64,000 bases of DNA. It comes from Alphaproteobacteria bacterium (GTDB taxonomy: Bacteria > Pseudomonadota > Alphaproteobacteria > UBA8366 > Aestuariispiraceae). Below, in pieces: positions 47,915 to 57,446 of this stretch; within the stretch, counting starts at the first letter, position 1, and each line of letters opens with the position of its first letter. The stretch covers positions 186,001-250,000 of the forward strand of contig JAWPMN010000001.1 in assembly GCA_033344895.1 (NCBI GenBank), given 5' to 3'. The translations under genes and the position numbers were made by a program. The notes under the pieces were generated by a model, which was not told the DNA's origin, searched no databases, and worked only from the letters and a program-made list of their open reading frames with translations.

Positions 47915-49942
47915 CTAGAAGAATGTCGCAAAGCCGGCCAGGGCCACCGTTGCGACACACCCCAAAAGCGCCGCTGCCCCCGCCAGTTGTCCGCCCAATT
48001 CTTCTGCCAGCCGGTGCTTGTTGTTGATGTCCCGCGTCAGGTTGATCAGTTCCTGGGTCGACCTCGCGTAATCCATGCAGGCCTTGTCGAACGCATTCTG
48101 GTCCTTGGACACTTCCTGCGTATCGTCGATGATATCCAGCAGATCCTTGAGGCGTCCCGACTTCGCGACCTTCCGCAAACGCGCCCGTACATGCTTGCGC
48201 CGATCCCGGCTGTGGAATCGTTCAACCGCCGGCTCCAGCAACGCCGCGCAAAATGCGCAGATATGCGGAAAATTGACATTGCGATGCAGGGCGTCCTGCA
48301 GATTCGACAGAATTCGAACCTGTGCGATACGACCTTCTTCCTCATCCGCGGCACGATCGATGTCACGCAACTCTCCGCCGATGGCACGCTTGAAACCTGT
48401 GCCCAAGAACGCGGCGATATGACGATCGATCAGGCGTTTGGGACGGTCCTCAGAGGCGCAAAGCCGTTCAATCGCCGGCATGATGTGTTCGATCGTCGGG
48501 ACGAAATCCCTCTCGAACAGCGGCGACATGCAGGGAAGGCCATTGTTGAGTTCATAAATGACACGCTCCATCCCGAACCCCAGGCCGGTCTGATTTAGGA
48601 TGGGTTTTACCTTGTCGAGACGGTTCATGTGGCGAACATGGCCCGCCTCCAACCCGCGCTGCTGATCCAGCCAGAAATTCACCAGGCCATAAGAAATTAC
48701 CTGGGCGAACAGCTGACGCGCCTGCTGATCGTCCGGGAAAGCGGCGATCAGGTTGGAAATGCCTTCCAGCGTCGCGGAGAACTCGCGCAGGCGGATAGGA
48801 CCTTCCGGATCAAGCGCGATCAGCACACGGGACACCAACCGGTCCGGATTGTCGTTGCCGATGGATTTCGCCAGATTGACCGCTTCGACCCGATCATCCT
48901 CCCCCAGAGAGCGCCGAAGCCAGGTATCCAGCGCACCGGAATTCACCAGAATGATGGCCTGGTCCCAATTGCGGTGCATGACATGGGCGACTTCTCGCGC
49001 GGTCGTCAGATCCACGCCTGCAATGGTCAACGCCCGGGACCCCTTGGTCGGCATCGCCTGCTGCTTGGGTGAAAGGCGCCTTCCGTTCAGCCACAGGGAC
49101 AGGTCCTCCACCGTCCATCGTTCGCTGGGGTGATCGTTCAGCAGCCCGCGCAGCGGTTCCATCATCGTCAGCGACACACGGTGGTTCTGCACCATCGCCG
49201 CATAGGATCCGACATTCAGCTTCAACCGGATGATCTCGTCGTCGGACTTGCCGACAAGCGGGCTATGTCCAGTAAGCAGCGCCAGAATGGTCACGCCCAC
49301 CGCGTAAAGATCGTTTTCCGGCCCCCCCTCGCCACGCCCGGCGGCGGAGGCCAGCGAGCACTCCAGCGTCTCGTATACGATTGGACTGGTGATTCCCGCC
49401 GGGGCCGAAAAACACTCCCCGACCAGCATTTCGCGCTGGTCGTCCGACATCCAAAACAGGTTGTCCGGCCGGATCATGCGGTGGTAGGTCCCCAACGCAT
49501 GCATCTCGCGCAGGATCTGGCAGATCGGCTCGATGAAATGCCGGGTCACCCGTTCTTCCTGCATCGGCGCAGTTGCCGTTTGCAGGGATTCCATGACGCG
49601 TTTGCCGACGGGCCGCTCCAGAATAACGACCGGGCATCGGCGGCCCTCCGGCGGCCAGTCCACAACGTCCCAATCCAGGGCGCGGATCAGATTCCGGTGA
49701 TCGATACGGCGCAGAATGCTGACGACATCAAATCGCGGGGGCAGCTTCGGATCGCAAATCAGCGCATAGAGGTTGCGCTTTGAATCCCGCTTGTGAGAGC
49801 AGGCATAAGCGATCGCCGGCTGAGAATCGAAATCAGGGAGCGGCTTTCCGGAATCGATTTCGTATCGATCCTTGACGTCGACGACGCGCGCGGTCGAAAT
49901 CGTCTTTTCCGCGCCGCCGCCACCACTGACCTTCAGGGCCAT
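47915..49942 (-). CDS. Membrane-anchored protein with degenerate serine/threonine kinase domain
   Basis: A 675-residue protein. Residues about 30-300 look like a eukaryotic-type protein kinase, with HRMIRPDNLFW in place of the HRDxKPxN catalytic loop (the catalytic Asp is Met, near residue 156), GEC in place of DFG, and no VAIK-type lysine (YALICD). The later ENDLYAVGVTILALLTGHSP (subdomain IX) is well kept. The next 350 residues are helical and unrecognised, with a CAFC pair; the last 22 form a membrane helix, so it is tail-anchored. ATG at 49942 has GGGAGA upstream; GTG at 49966 is the alternative. It follows purA. Confidence 0.75.
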   Translation of the reverse strand: MALKVSGGGGAEKTISTARVVDVKDRYEIDSGKPLPDFDSQPAIAYACSHKRDSKRNLYALICDPKLPPRFDVVSILRRIDHRNLIRALDWDVVDWPPEGRRCPVVILERPVGKRVMESLQTATAPMQEERVTRHFIEPICQILREMHALGTYHRMIRPDNLFWMSDDQREMLVGECFSAPAGITSPIVYETLECSLASAAGRGEGGPENDLYAVGVTILALLTGHSPLVGKSDDEIIRLKLNVGSYAAMVQNHRVSLTMMEPLRGLLNDHPSERWTVEDLSLWLNGRRLSPKQQAMPTKGSRALTIAGVDLTTAREVAHVMHRNWDQAIILVNSGALDTWLRRSLGEDDRVEAVNLAKSIGNDNPDRLVSRVLIALDPEGPIRLREFSATLEGISNLIAAFPDDQQARQLFAQVISYGLVNFWLDQQRGLEAGHVRHMNRLDKVKPILNQTGLGFGMERVIYELNNGLPCMSPLFERDFVPTIEHIMPAIERLCASEDRPKRLIDRHIAAFLGTGFKRAIGGELRDIDRAADEEEGRIAQVRILSNLQDALHRNVNFPHICAFCAALLEPAVERFHSRDRRKHVRARLRKVAKSGRLKDLLDIIDDTQEVSKDQNAFDKACMDYARSTQELINLTRDINNKHRLAEELGGQLAGAAALLGCVATVALAGFATFF

Positions 49943-50057
49943 GTTCCGGTCGTCTCCCAGTTTCACCGCAGCCTAAGCCGCCAGCGTCGCACGTATCACG
50001 ATTCGACGCCAATCAAACGGACCGGGAATGACGGAGACGAGACCCCCTGCGGGCGTC

Positions 50058-51350
50058 TCAATCCTCGAAAGGATCGTGCACCCGGATCGTGTCGTCACGT
50101 TCGGGACTGGTCGACAGCAGCGCAACCGGCGTTTCAATCAGCTCCTCGATCCGGCGGATATACTTGATCGCCGTCGCCGGCAGATCGGCCCAGCTGCGCG
50201 CCCCGAACGTGCTTTCCTGCCACCCTTCCAGAGTCTCGTAGATCGGCTCGGCCCGCGCCTGCAACGCGGTGGAGGACGGCAGGTGATCGTAGTCCCGGCC
50301 GTCGATGCGATAGCCCGTGCAGACATTGATCGTTTCCAGCCCGTCCAGCACATCCAGCTTGGTCAGGGCGATGCCGTTGACGCCACCGACTTTCATGGCC
50401 TGACGGACCAACACTGCATCGAACCAACCACAGCGACGCTTGCGACCGGTCACGACGCCGAACTCCCGGCCCCGTTCACCCAGACGTTCGCCGATCTCGT
50501 CATGCAGTTCGGTCGGGAAAGGCCCGGACCCGACCCGCGTGGTATAGGCCTTTGTAATCCCCAAAACGTAGCCGACACCGCCCGGTCCCATGCCGGATCC
50601 GGTGGCCGCCTGTCCCGAGCCGGTGTTGGACGACGTCACATAGGGATAGGTTCCATGGTCGACATCCAGCATGACGCCCTGCGCGCCCTCGAACAGGATG
50701 CGACGGCCACGGCGGCGCAGATCTTCAAGCTTCTTCCAGACCACCCCGGCATAGGGCAGAAGCTTCGGCGCGATTTCTTCCAGTTCCGCGATCAGGCTGG
50801 CGGGATCGACGGTCGGCGCGCCCATCCCCTTCAGCAGCGCATTGTGGTGCAGCAGCAGCGCTTCCACTCGTTCAGGCAGACTTGCCGGATCGGCCAGATC
50901 GCAGACGCGGATCGCGCGGCGCGCGACCTTGTCTTCATAGGCCGGACCGATGCCGCGACCCGTCGTACCGATCTTCGATTCGCCCCGGGCCGCCTCGCGG
51001 GCGTGGTCCAGCTCGCGGTGGACCGGAAGGATCAGAGAAGCGTTTTCGGCCACCATCAGGCTGGACGGGCTGATTTCGACCCCCTGCGCGCGAACGCGTT
51101 CGATCTCTTCCATCAGCGCCCATGGGTCGATGACGACGCCGTTTCCGATGACCGACAGCTTGCCGCGTCGAACCACGCCGGACGGCAGCAGGCTCAGTTT
51201 GTAGACCTTGCCGTCGATGACCAGCGTATGTCCCGCGTTATGGCCACCCTGGAAACGCACGACGACATCCGCGCGTTCGGACAGCCAGTCCACGATCTTG
51301 CCCTTGCCTTCATCGCCCCACTGGGAGCCGATCACCACCACATTCGTCAT
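50058..51350 (-). CDS. purA: Adenylosuccinate synthetase (PurA)
   Basis: Cytoplasmic enzyme that converts IMP, aspartate and GTP to adenylosuccinate, the first committed step to AMP. The 430-residue product begins [19 protein letters not shown] with the GTP loop, then [11 protein letters not shown] with the catalytic histidine; [24 protein letters not shown] and [12 protein letters not shown] are further signatures. GAGGG lies about 9 bases before the ATG. hisZ ends 12 bases upstream, so the two are probably one transcript. Confidence 0.97.
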   Translation of the reverse strand: MTNVVVIGSQWGDEGKGKIVDWLSERADVVVRFQGGHNAGHTLVIDGKVYKLSLLPSGVVRRGKLSVIGNGVVIDPWALMEEIERVRAQGVEISPSSLMVAENASLILPVHRELDHAREAARGESKIGTTGRGIGPAYEDKVARRAIRVCDLADPASLPERVEALLLHHNALLKGMGAPTVDPASLIAELEEIAPKLLPYAGVVWKKLEDLRRRGRRILFEGAQGVMLDVDHGTYPYVTSSNTGSGQAATGSGMGPGGVGYVLGITKAYTTRVGSGPFPTELHDEIGERLGERGREFGVVTGRKRRCGWFDAVLVRQAMKVGGVNGIALTKLDVLDGLETINVCTGYRIDGRDYDHLPSSTALQARAEPIYETLEGWQESTFGARSWADLPATAIKYIRRIEELIETPVALLSTSPERDDTIRVHDPFED

Positions 51351-51362
51351 CTGTTCAAACCC

Positions 51363-52523
51363 TCAGAGATCGTCCAGAGCGGCGGGGCCATCCCCGCGCG
51401 TCGGATCGAATACGTGACTGCAGCCAAGGCGCCGCGCCTCGGCCGTAACATCGTCCACCGGCGCCAGGGCCGCCAGAGTGCACCATCCCTCGGCCCGCAG
51501 TGCCGCCGCCGCAGCCGGCGCGACGCCATGGGGCAGGAATACCGTGTCGCCCTCCCCTGCCTCGGGCACCGCCCGCAAGACGGAGTCGAGATAAAGCGAA
51601 AAGCCGCTGGACGGCTCGCCGCCGCCCTGGCCCGCGTGATAGCGGCCGCCGCGCCCCAGTTCGCCGCGCACGCCCTTCGAAAAGAGCGTGAAGCTGAGGC
51701 CGGTCTGGTATTCGAAGCCGCGATGTTCGACAGGGTCCACCGTCACGGCGAGCGAAGGCACCGCTTCCTCCAGAAGGTCGAGTACTCGGGCCAGTCGATC
51801 GCGCTCCGCCTCTGCGACCGGCGGCAATTTGATGCCGTTGAGCGTCTCGAGGGCGCGCCGGGCAGGACCGCACGCGTCCAGAAGGGCGCCCAGTCTCTCC
51901 GCTGCCTTGCCGCCAAGCGCCGCGACATCGTGCGCATCCTTGCGATCAAGCGCGATTCGCGCCGCGCGCCGTTCTTCGGCCGTCATGCCCAGGGCCTCGC
52001 AGACCGCCGGCACGACCGTCGGCAGGCTGATATCCACGGAAAGATCCCCGGCACCGACCGACGCCAGGGCATCGGCCGCCACTTCGATGAGCTCGGCATC
52101 CGCTTCCGGCGTATCGGCGCCGATCAATTCGCATCCCGCCTGGGTGATCTGCCGTTCCGGCCGCAGCTGACTGCCCCGAACCCGAAGGACCGGGCCGGCA
52201 TAGCATAGGCGGAGCGGACGGGGCGCACGCCCCAGCCGGGAGGTCGCAATACGCGCGACCTGAACCGTCATGTCCGCCCGCACCCCCATCATGCGCTGGG
52301 AAACCGGATCCATGAGTCGGAAGGTATGCGTCGCCGTCGCCGCGCCGGCCCCGTCGAGCAGGCTGTCCTCGAATTCCACGAGAGGCGGATCGACACGGCG
52401 ATAGGCGGAAGCCCGGAATCGGTCGATCAGGCCGCGCATGACCGTCGCTTCGCGGGTCGCCTCCGGGGGGAGAACGTCGCGCAAACCATCAGGTAGCAGC
52501 GTCTTGGAAAGGCCGTCGGTCAT
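51363..52523 (-). CDS. hisZ: ATP phosphoribosyltransferase regulatory subunit (HisZ)
   Basis: HisRS-like protein that pairs with short HisG to start histidine synthesis. The 386-residue product shows class II synthetase-like motifs (LLPDGLRDVLPPEA; QITQAGCELIGAD; GGRYHAG) but lacks the anticodon-binding domain of HisS and keeps HisZ-type gaps. Its presence implies a short-form HisG elsewhere. It stands just before purA, a common order in Alphaproteobacteria, linking histidine and purine synthesis. Confidence 0.93.
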   Translation of the reverse strand: MTDGLSKTLLPDGLRDVLPPEATREATVMRGLIDRFRASAYRRVDPPLVEFEDSLLDGAGAATATHTFRLMDPVSQRMMGVRADMTVQVARIATSRLGRAPRPLRLCYAGPVLRVRGSQLRPERQITQAGCELIGADTPEADAELIEVAADALASVGAGDLSVDISLPTVVPAVCEALGMTAEERRAARIALDRKDAHDVAALGGKAAERLGALLDACGPARRALETLNGIKLPPVAEAERDRLARVLDLLEEAVPSLAVTVDPVEHRGFEYQTGLSFTLFSKGVRGELGRGGRYHAGQGGGEPSSGFSLYLDSVLRAVPEAGEGDTVFLPHGVAPAAAAALRAEGWCTLAALAPVDDVTAEARRLGCSHVFDPTRGDGPAALDDL

Positions 52524-52642
52524 GATCGGGGGCTCGTCTGCCGGGAAATGCCAATGAAACGCCGGTTTGGTAGCGGGTTTGCCGGTTCAGGGCAAGCAAT
52601 GGCGCTCGCGACAGGTAGCCGCGCCCGTCGCGATCGTCCGGA

Positions 52643-54256
52643 TCACGCCGGGATCGGATCGGCCGACGCCACCACCCGGTTCCGACCGGCCTCCTTGGCA
52701 GCCAACAGGGCACGATCCGACCGTTCATACAGGCTGTTCGGCGTGTCCCCCTGGGCGACCAATGCCACGCCGAAACTGGCGGTCAGCGATACGGGCTGGC
52801 CGTGCCAGTCGAATGTCAGGGCCTCGATGCCGGAGCGGGCCCTTTCCGCGATTCGCATGAGGGCCCCTTCCGCGCCGTCGGCAATCAGGAGGCCGAACTC
52901 CTCCCCACCCATTCGGGCGGCAACATCCGACGGCCGGACGATTTCGTGCAGCAGTTCCCCGACCGCCTTCAACGCCGCGTCACCGGCAGGATGCCCCAGC
53001 GTGTCGTTCAGACTCTTGAACCGGTCCAGATCGAGGAGAATCAGGCCCGGCTTTCCCCCGCTGCGTTTGGCGCGCTCCAGTTCGCGTTCCATGACGGCGA
53101 AGAAACTGCGTCTGTTATCCAATGCCGTCAACGGATCGGTCAGTGCCATGCGTTCCAGCTCCGCCTGCACCGCGCGCCGCTGCGCCACCTCACGGCGCAG
53201 ACGCAAGGCCATGAAACCGATCGCCCCGGCCATGCCTGCAAACAGCACGGTGCCGGCAATTCCACCCAGCACAGCCGGCCGAACCCAGCCCGGCAAAACA
53301 TCCAGCGGTCGATACAGGAATGCGTCGAAGTCCACCGCATCGTCCATCATGCCGGCCCGCTTGAAGATGTCCGCGATGTGGCGCCACCGTCCGGGATTGC
53401 TGTGCCCGATCTCCACGATCGACGGCAGGATCAGCTTTTCGGTCTCCCGAGCCTCAAACATCAAATGCGCACGAGACTGATCGCGGCTATATCGTTTCAG
53501 GATCAGGTCGACAATTTCTTCCGGGTGGTCCATCGCATAGGTCCAGCCCTTCAGGCTGGCGTCCCGGAAGGCCTCGACCATTTCGCGATCGCCATTCAGC
53601 AGGTCCTCACTGGTGAAGAGCGTATCGCCGTAGAAGTCGATCCCGCCCGAACGCGGGGTCACGACATTGTATCGGATTTCCAACTCGCGCAGGGCGAACG
53701 GCTCGTCCGTTACATAGGCCGACATGCCGGCCACGCGCCCGTCCAGCAGCGGCGTGATGGATCGTGTATGCGGGCGCCGGATCAGCGCATCCGCACTCAA
53801 CCCCTCATCCTGCATGAATACCAGCAGCTCGGCGCCATGCGACTCGATCATCAGCGGTTGCCCGGCCAACGACTGAACATTGTCGAAACCGCGGGATTGC
53901 AGCGTGATCAACGCGAAGGGAGAGTGCTGGAAAATCGGCGCCAGCACGACGACCGGCTGCCCCTTCGAGCGGGCAACGATCAGGTCCGCCGAACTGACCC
54001 CGAAATGCGCAGAACCGGACAGGACAGCCGCGACCGGGTCGTCATCCCCCTTCGCCGGACGAATCGCAACGTCCAGCCCGGCATCCCGATAGTAGCCCTG
54101 CTCCACTGCCGCATAGTAGCCGGCGAACTGAAACTGATGGTGCCATTGAAGCTGCAGAACAACGGGCCGAAGCGGTTCCGCCTTACCCTCTGTTCCCATT
54201 GCGGCCGCGATGGCCAGACACAACGCAAGCGTCGTCAGAAAACACCGAACCGACAA
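52643..54256 (-). CDS. THI5/SsuA-like periplasmic domain fused to a GGDEF diguanylate cyclase
   Basis: A 537-residue membrane protein. After a signal peptide (about 1-26) comes a periplasmic NMT1/THI5-like domain (LQLQWHHQFQFAGYYAAVEQ; GSAHFGVSSADLIVA), the fold that binds hydroxymethylpyrimidine-type ligands in transporters. One membrane helix (about 322-345) and a short coil lead to a GGDEF domain with RMGGEEF (about residue 450) and the inhibitory RxxD site five residues before it (RPSD). It should make c-di-GMP in response to a ligand. The start seems to be TTG, as it places the signal peptide at the N-terminus. Confidence 0.88.
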   Translation of the reverse strand: MSVRCFLTTLALCLAIAAAMGTEGKAEPLRPVVLQLQWHHQFQFAGYYAAVEQGYYRDAGLDVAIRPAKGDDDPVAAVLSGSAHFGVSSADLIVARSKGQPVVVLAPIFQHSPFALITLQSRGFDNVQSLAGQPLMIESHGAELLVFMQDEGLSADALIRRPHTRSITPLLDGRVAGMSAYVTDEPFALRELEIRYNVVTPRSGGIDFYGDTLFTSEDLLNGDREMVEAFRDASLKGWTYAMDHPEEIVDLILKRYSRDQSRAHLMFEARETEKLILPSIVEIGHSNPGRWRHIADIFKRAGMMDDAVDFDAFLYRPLDVLPGWVRPAVLGGIAGTVLFAGMAGAIGFMALRLRREVAQRRAVQAELERMALTDPLTALDNRRSFFAVMERELERAKRSGGKPGLILLDLDRFKSLNDTLGHPAGDAALKAVGELLHEIVRPSDVAARMGGEEFGLLIADGAEGALMRIAERARSGIEALTFDWHGQPVSLTASFGVALVAQGDTPNSLYERSDRALLAAKEAGRNRVVASADPIPA

Positions 54257-54363
54257 ACCCCGATCCCTACCCCGGTCATCCTCGGGTCAGTTTAATCGGT
54301 GCGATATATATTGCCATTCGAAATTGAAGTTCGGGCGCAACCCCATCCGTTTGCGATAGCCCG

Positions 54364-55605
54364 TCACGCGGCCTTCATGATCTTGCGCAGCGGCATCGCC
54401 GTATCGGCCAGGAGACCCGGATCCGGATTCACGCCGCGCTCCATCATCATCTGGGCGACCTTCACATCCTTGGCGATGGCGGAGACCTGCCCAAACCCCG
54501 CAACGCCCGTCAGGGTCCCCTTTTCAAAGGTGAAGAATATGACGGCGCCGTCCTCGTAACTGCCGCGGGTGACCACAGTGTCGCATTTTCCGGGCAGCCC
54601 TGCGGTCTGCAGCGTCCAATCGTACTGATCCGACCAGAGCCAGGGCACAGGCGCATAGGCCTCCGGCTTGCCGCAGATGCTGCGCGCGACAGCGCGGGCC
54701 TGCATATCCGCGTTCTGCCAGCTTTCGAGACGGATCGCTTCCCCATAATGCGGGTTGACCGCGCGGGCACAATCGCCCGTCGCATAAACGCCCGCGACCC
54801 GGGTGGCACCAAATTCGTCGACCAGAATGCCATCCTCGCAGGGGATCCCCGCTGCCTCCGCGAGATCGACGCCAGGCGCGATCCCGATGCCGATGACAAC
54901 CACATCGCAGGGCATCTCGGATCCATCCTGGAAGCGGATGGCGGTTACCTTGCCATCCTTCCCTTCGAAACCCGCGATCCGGACGTTCAGATCGATCTTC
55001 ACACCATTATCGGTGTGCAGCCGTGCGACGACATCGGCGACTTCCTGAGGGACGGACCGACCGAGAATCCGCGGAGCACCTTCCAGGACCGTCACGTCAC
55101 ACCCCATCTGCCGGGCACTTGCCGCCGTCTCCAGACCGATGAAGCCTCCGCCGATGACCGCAACCCGGGCACCTGGCGTCAGATCCGCGCCGAGTTCCGC
55201 GCTGTCCTCAAGAGTACGGACGACATGAATGCCCTTCAGATCCGCGCCGGGCAGCGGCAGGCGCTTGACCACACCGCCTGTCGCCAGGACCAGCGCGCCA
55301 TAGGGCAGCACACTGCCATCGCTCAGACTGACGGTTCCGGCCGTTGTGTCGATGGCTTCGACCCGGGTTCCGGTTTTCAGGGTAATCCGGTTGTCGTCAT
55401 AGAAGGCCGCGTCATAAAGGAAGCAGTGCGACGCGTCCTTTTCCCCCTTCAGGACCGCCTTGGACAGCGGCGGACGCTCATAGGGGGCGTGCGGTTCCGC
55501 ACCGATCAGACAGATGTCCCCTTCGAACCCTTCCTGGCGCAGCAAGGCAGCAGTGCGGCCGCCGCTTTGCCCGGCCCCAACGATAACCACGGACTCGACA
55601 GTCAT
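54364..55605 (-). CDS. FAD-dependent ferredoxin/rubredoxin reductase-like oxidoreductase
   Basis: A 413-residue flavoprotein of the putidaredoxin/rhodocoxin reductase group, which passes electrons from NAD(P)H to a ferredoxin. FAD motif VVIVGAGQSGGRTAALLR at the N-terminus, PYERPPLSK, NAD(P)-binding VAVIGGGFIGLETAA, and VYATGDCARAVNP near the C-terminus are seen. No ferredoxin or oxygenase gene lies next to it. It is the second gene after the class II aldolase (38-base gap) and probably in the same transcript. Confidence 0.92.
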   Translation of the reverse strand: MTVESVVIVGAGQSGGRTAALLRQEGFEGDICLIGAEPHAPYERPPLSKAVLKGEKDASHCFLYDAAFYDDNRITLKTGTRVEAIDTTAGTVSLSDGSVLPYGALVLATGGVVKRLPLPGADLKGIHVVRTLEDSAELGADLTPGARVAVIGGGFIGLETAASARQMGCDVTVLEGAPRILGRSVPQEVADVVARLHTDNGVKIDLNVRIAGFEGKDGKVTAIRFQDGSEMPCDVVVIGIGIAPGVDLAEAAGIPCEDGILVDEFGATRVAGVYATGDCARAVNPHYGEAIRLESWQNADMQARAVARSICGKPEAYAPVPWLWSDQYDWTLQTAGLPGKCDTVVTRGSYEDGAVIFFTFEKGTLTGVAGFGQVSAIAKDVKVAQMMMERGVNPDPGLLADTAMPLRKIMKAA

Positions 55606-55643
55606 GTACCCTCAACCCTTTCCTTCGGCGAGCAGGCCCGGGC

Positions 55644-56402
55644 TCAATTCCTGTAGTCCGGCTCCTCCTCGTCCAGAATGTCACGAAGCGCCTGAAAGTG
55701 CTTCTCCGCCGCGCCGGGATAGTCCTCCCATTGCTGGGCCGTTTTCTCCGCCACCGCGTCACTGGCGACATTGAGGTCCCGGCCGCTGGACAATGCAAGG
55801 AATAGCGTCTCGCAGGCGCGTTCGAAATAGTACAGTTCATCGAACGCCTTGGCGACCGTCTCGCCGACGGTCATCACACCATGCTGGCCCATCAGCAGAA
55901 CCGACCGATTGCCCAGCACCCCGGACAGCCGTTCCGCTTCATCGCCAAGCCCCATGCCGTCGAAACCGGTGTCGACCGCAACACGGTTATAGTAGCGCAT
56001 CGTCGTCTGATCGATCGGCGGGATCGACGTATCCTTCAATGCCGACAGCGCGGTCGCATACTTCGAATGGACATGCAGAATGCAGCGCGCCTGCGGGTTG
56101 TTCCGATGCATCGCACCATGAATGCAATAAGCCGTGGGATCGATCACGTCGCCCATGCCTTCCGGCTCCTCGCGTGCATCGACCAGCATGATGTCGCTGG
56201 CGCGCATCTTTGAGAAATGGCGGCCGTAACGGTTGACCAGAAACTCGTTGCCGTCGTTCGAGACCGCGACACTGAAATGATTGGCCACGGCCTCATGCAT
56301 GTTCAGGCGCGCCGTCCAGCGGAAGGCGCAGGCAAGGTCCTCTCGTTCCTGGCGATGCGGCAGATCGGTCGGTCTGGCTTCGGACAGCTGGCTGACGGAC
56401 AT
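55644..56402 (-). CDS. Class II aldolase/adducin family protein
   Basis: A 252-residue protein with the zinc-binding motifs of class II aldolases: HVHSKYATALSAL (two His) and MGQHGVMTVGETV (third His). Family members act on fuculose-, rhamnulose- or ribulose-phosphates, but several alphaproteobacterial members have unknown substrates. It is the first gene of a minus-strand pair and is read divergently from a LysR gene, which probably controls it. Confidence 0.9.
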   Translation of the reverse strand: MSVSQLSEARPTDLPHRQEREDLACAFRWTARLNMHEAVANHFSVAVSNDGNEFLVNRYGRHFSKMRASDIMLVDAREEPEGMGDVIDPTAYCIHGAMHRNNPQARCILHVHSKYATALSALKDTSIPPIDQTTMRYYNRVAVDTGFDGMGLGDEAERLSGVLGNRSVLLMGQHGVMTVGETVAKAFDELYYFERACETLFLALSSGRDLNVASDAVAEKTAQQWEDYPGAAEKHFQALRDILDEEEPDYRN

Positions 56403-56487
56403 ACTGGTCCCCTTTCAAATGAAGATTTTCGCGGGGGAGCATGCGGCGGGGCCTTTCGCAGGACAAACGAATAAACTCGGCCCTATT

Positions 56488-56504
56488 CATTAGTCATACT
56501 AATG
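56488..56504. promoter_or_regulatory. Palindromic operator candidate in the LysR/aldolase spacer
   Basis: Perfect 7-3-7 inverted repeat CATTAGT-CAT-ACTAATG, containing a T-N11-A-like core, in the AT-rich centre of the 139-base divergent spacer. It lies 86 bases before the aldolase start codon and 38 before the LysR start. It fits a LysR binding site that would also allow autorepression. Confidence 0.6.
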
Positions 56505-56541
56505 ATAGACTTATCCAAACTTCGACGTCTATGGAGTCGCC

Positions 56542-57426
56542 ATGCGCCCCGGACAAATGCCGCCCCTCAACTGGCTTCGCAGTTTCGAAGCGGCCGCGCG
56601 TACATTGAGTTTCACCGCCGCCGCCACGGAGCTGGGCATCACGCAGTCCGCCGTCAGTCAGCAGATCAAGGCGCTGGAGGACACGCTGGGGCGCGGACTT
56701 TTCATCCGGCGCGCGCGCAGCCTGCAACTGACGGACACGGCCCGGGTCTATCTGCCGGCGGTACAATCGGCATTCGAAACCCTGATCGCCGAAACCGCAG
56801 CCATTGTGGGCCAGGATGAGGACGCACGGCTGGATATCCATGCCAATATGGCCTTCACCATCTTCTGGCTGGCGCCCCGTCTCGATGCGTTTCTGAAGCT
56901 GCACCCCTGGATCCGCCTCAATGTCGCGACGTCGGTCTGGACCAGCGAGAATGTCGCCCCCTATGCCAGTGTCGAAATCCGCTTCGGCGCCGGTCGATGG
57001 GAAGGTCAGACCGGGGAGAAGTTTGCCCAGGGTGAGGTCTACCCGGTCTGCGCGCCGGAGGTCGCCGAGACCCTCCGTTCACCACAGAATCTTCACACCC
57101 AGCGCCTGATCGATGTGGCCGGGCTGCGTCAGGGATGGGATCAATGGCTGCAGGCCGCCGGCGTATCGGGCGGCAGCGATTTCGAGCGCCACTGGGCCAG
57201 CACCTATGTCATGACCTTCGAACTGGCGCAGCAGGGAACGGCCGTGGCGCTCGCGCACTCGCCCATTGTCGACGGCCACCTGGACAGCGGACGCCTGATC
57301 CGCCCATTCGATATCGCCATCCCGATGCAGGACGCCTATTATCTGATCACACCGCCGACGGCGCGGTTGAATGCGGCCGCCCGGATCTTCCGGGACTGGT
57401 TGCTGGAGCAGTCGCCATTGACCTGA
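56542..57426 (+). CDS. LysR-family transcriptional regulator (GcvA-like)
   Basis: A 294-residue regulator. The N-terminal winged helix-turn-helix (SFTAAATELGITQSAVSQQIKALE) and the RRARSLQLTDTAR segment are typical, and the effector domain resembles the GcvA group. Divergent from the aldolase gene around a palindrome, it probably regulates the aldolase/oxidoreductase pair and itself. The VOC gene follows after 20 bases, likely cotranscribed. The ATG giving MRPGQMPPLNWLRSFE is used. Confidence 0.92.
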   Translation: MRPGQMPPLNWLRSFEAAARTLSFTAAATELGITQSAVSQQIKALEDTLGRGLFIRRARSLQLTDTARVYLPAVQSAFETLIAETAAIVGQDEDARLDIHANMAFTIFWLAPRLDAFLKLHPWIRLNVATSVWTSENVAPYASVEIRFGAGRWEGQTGEKFAQGEVYPVCAPEVAETLRSPQNLHTQRLIDVAGLRQGWDQWLQAAGVSGGSDFERHWASTYVMTFELAQQGTAVALAHSPIVDGHLDSGRLIRPFDIAIPMQDAYYLITPPTARLNAAARIFRDWLLEQSPLT

Positions 57427-57446
57427 GGAAACCGGGACGGTTCGCC

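Noticed and set aside
50033-50059. GAGACG/CGTCTC hairpin at the purA stop
   Set aside because: Six-base arms with a long loop and no T-run; too weak to list as a terminator.
50028-52208. Plus-strand frame of 726 codons across purA and hisZ
   Set aside because: It spans two clearly identified minus-strand genes and their spacer; its translation is Arg/Gln/His-rich with no domain.
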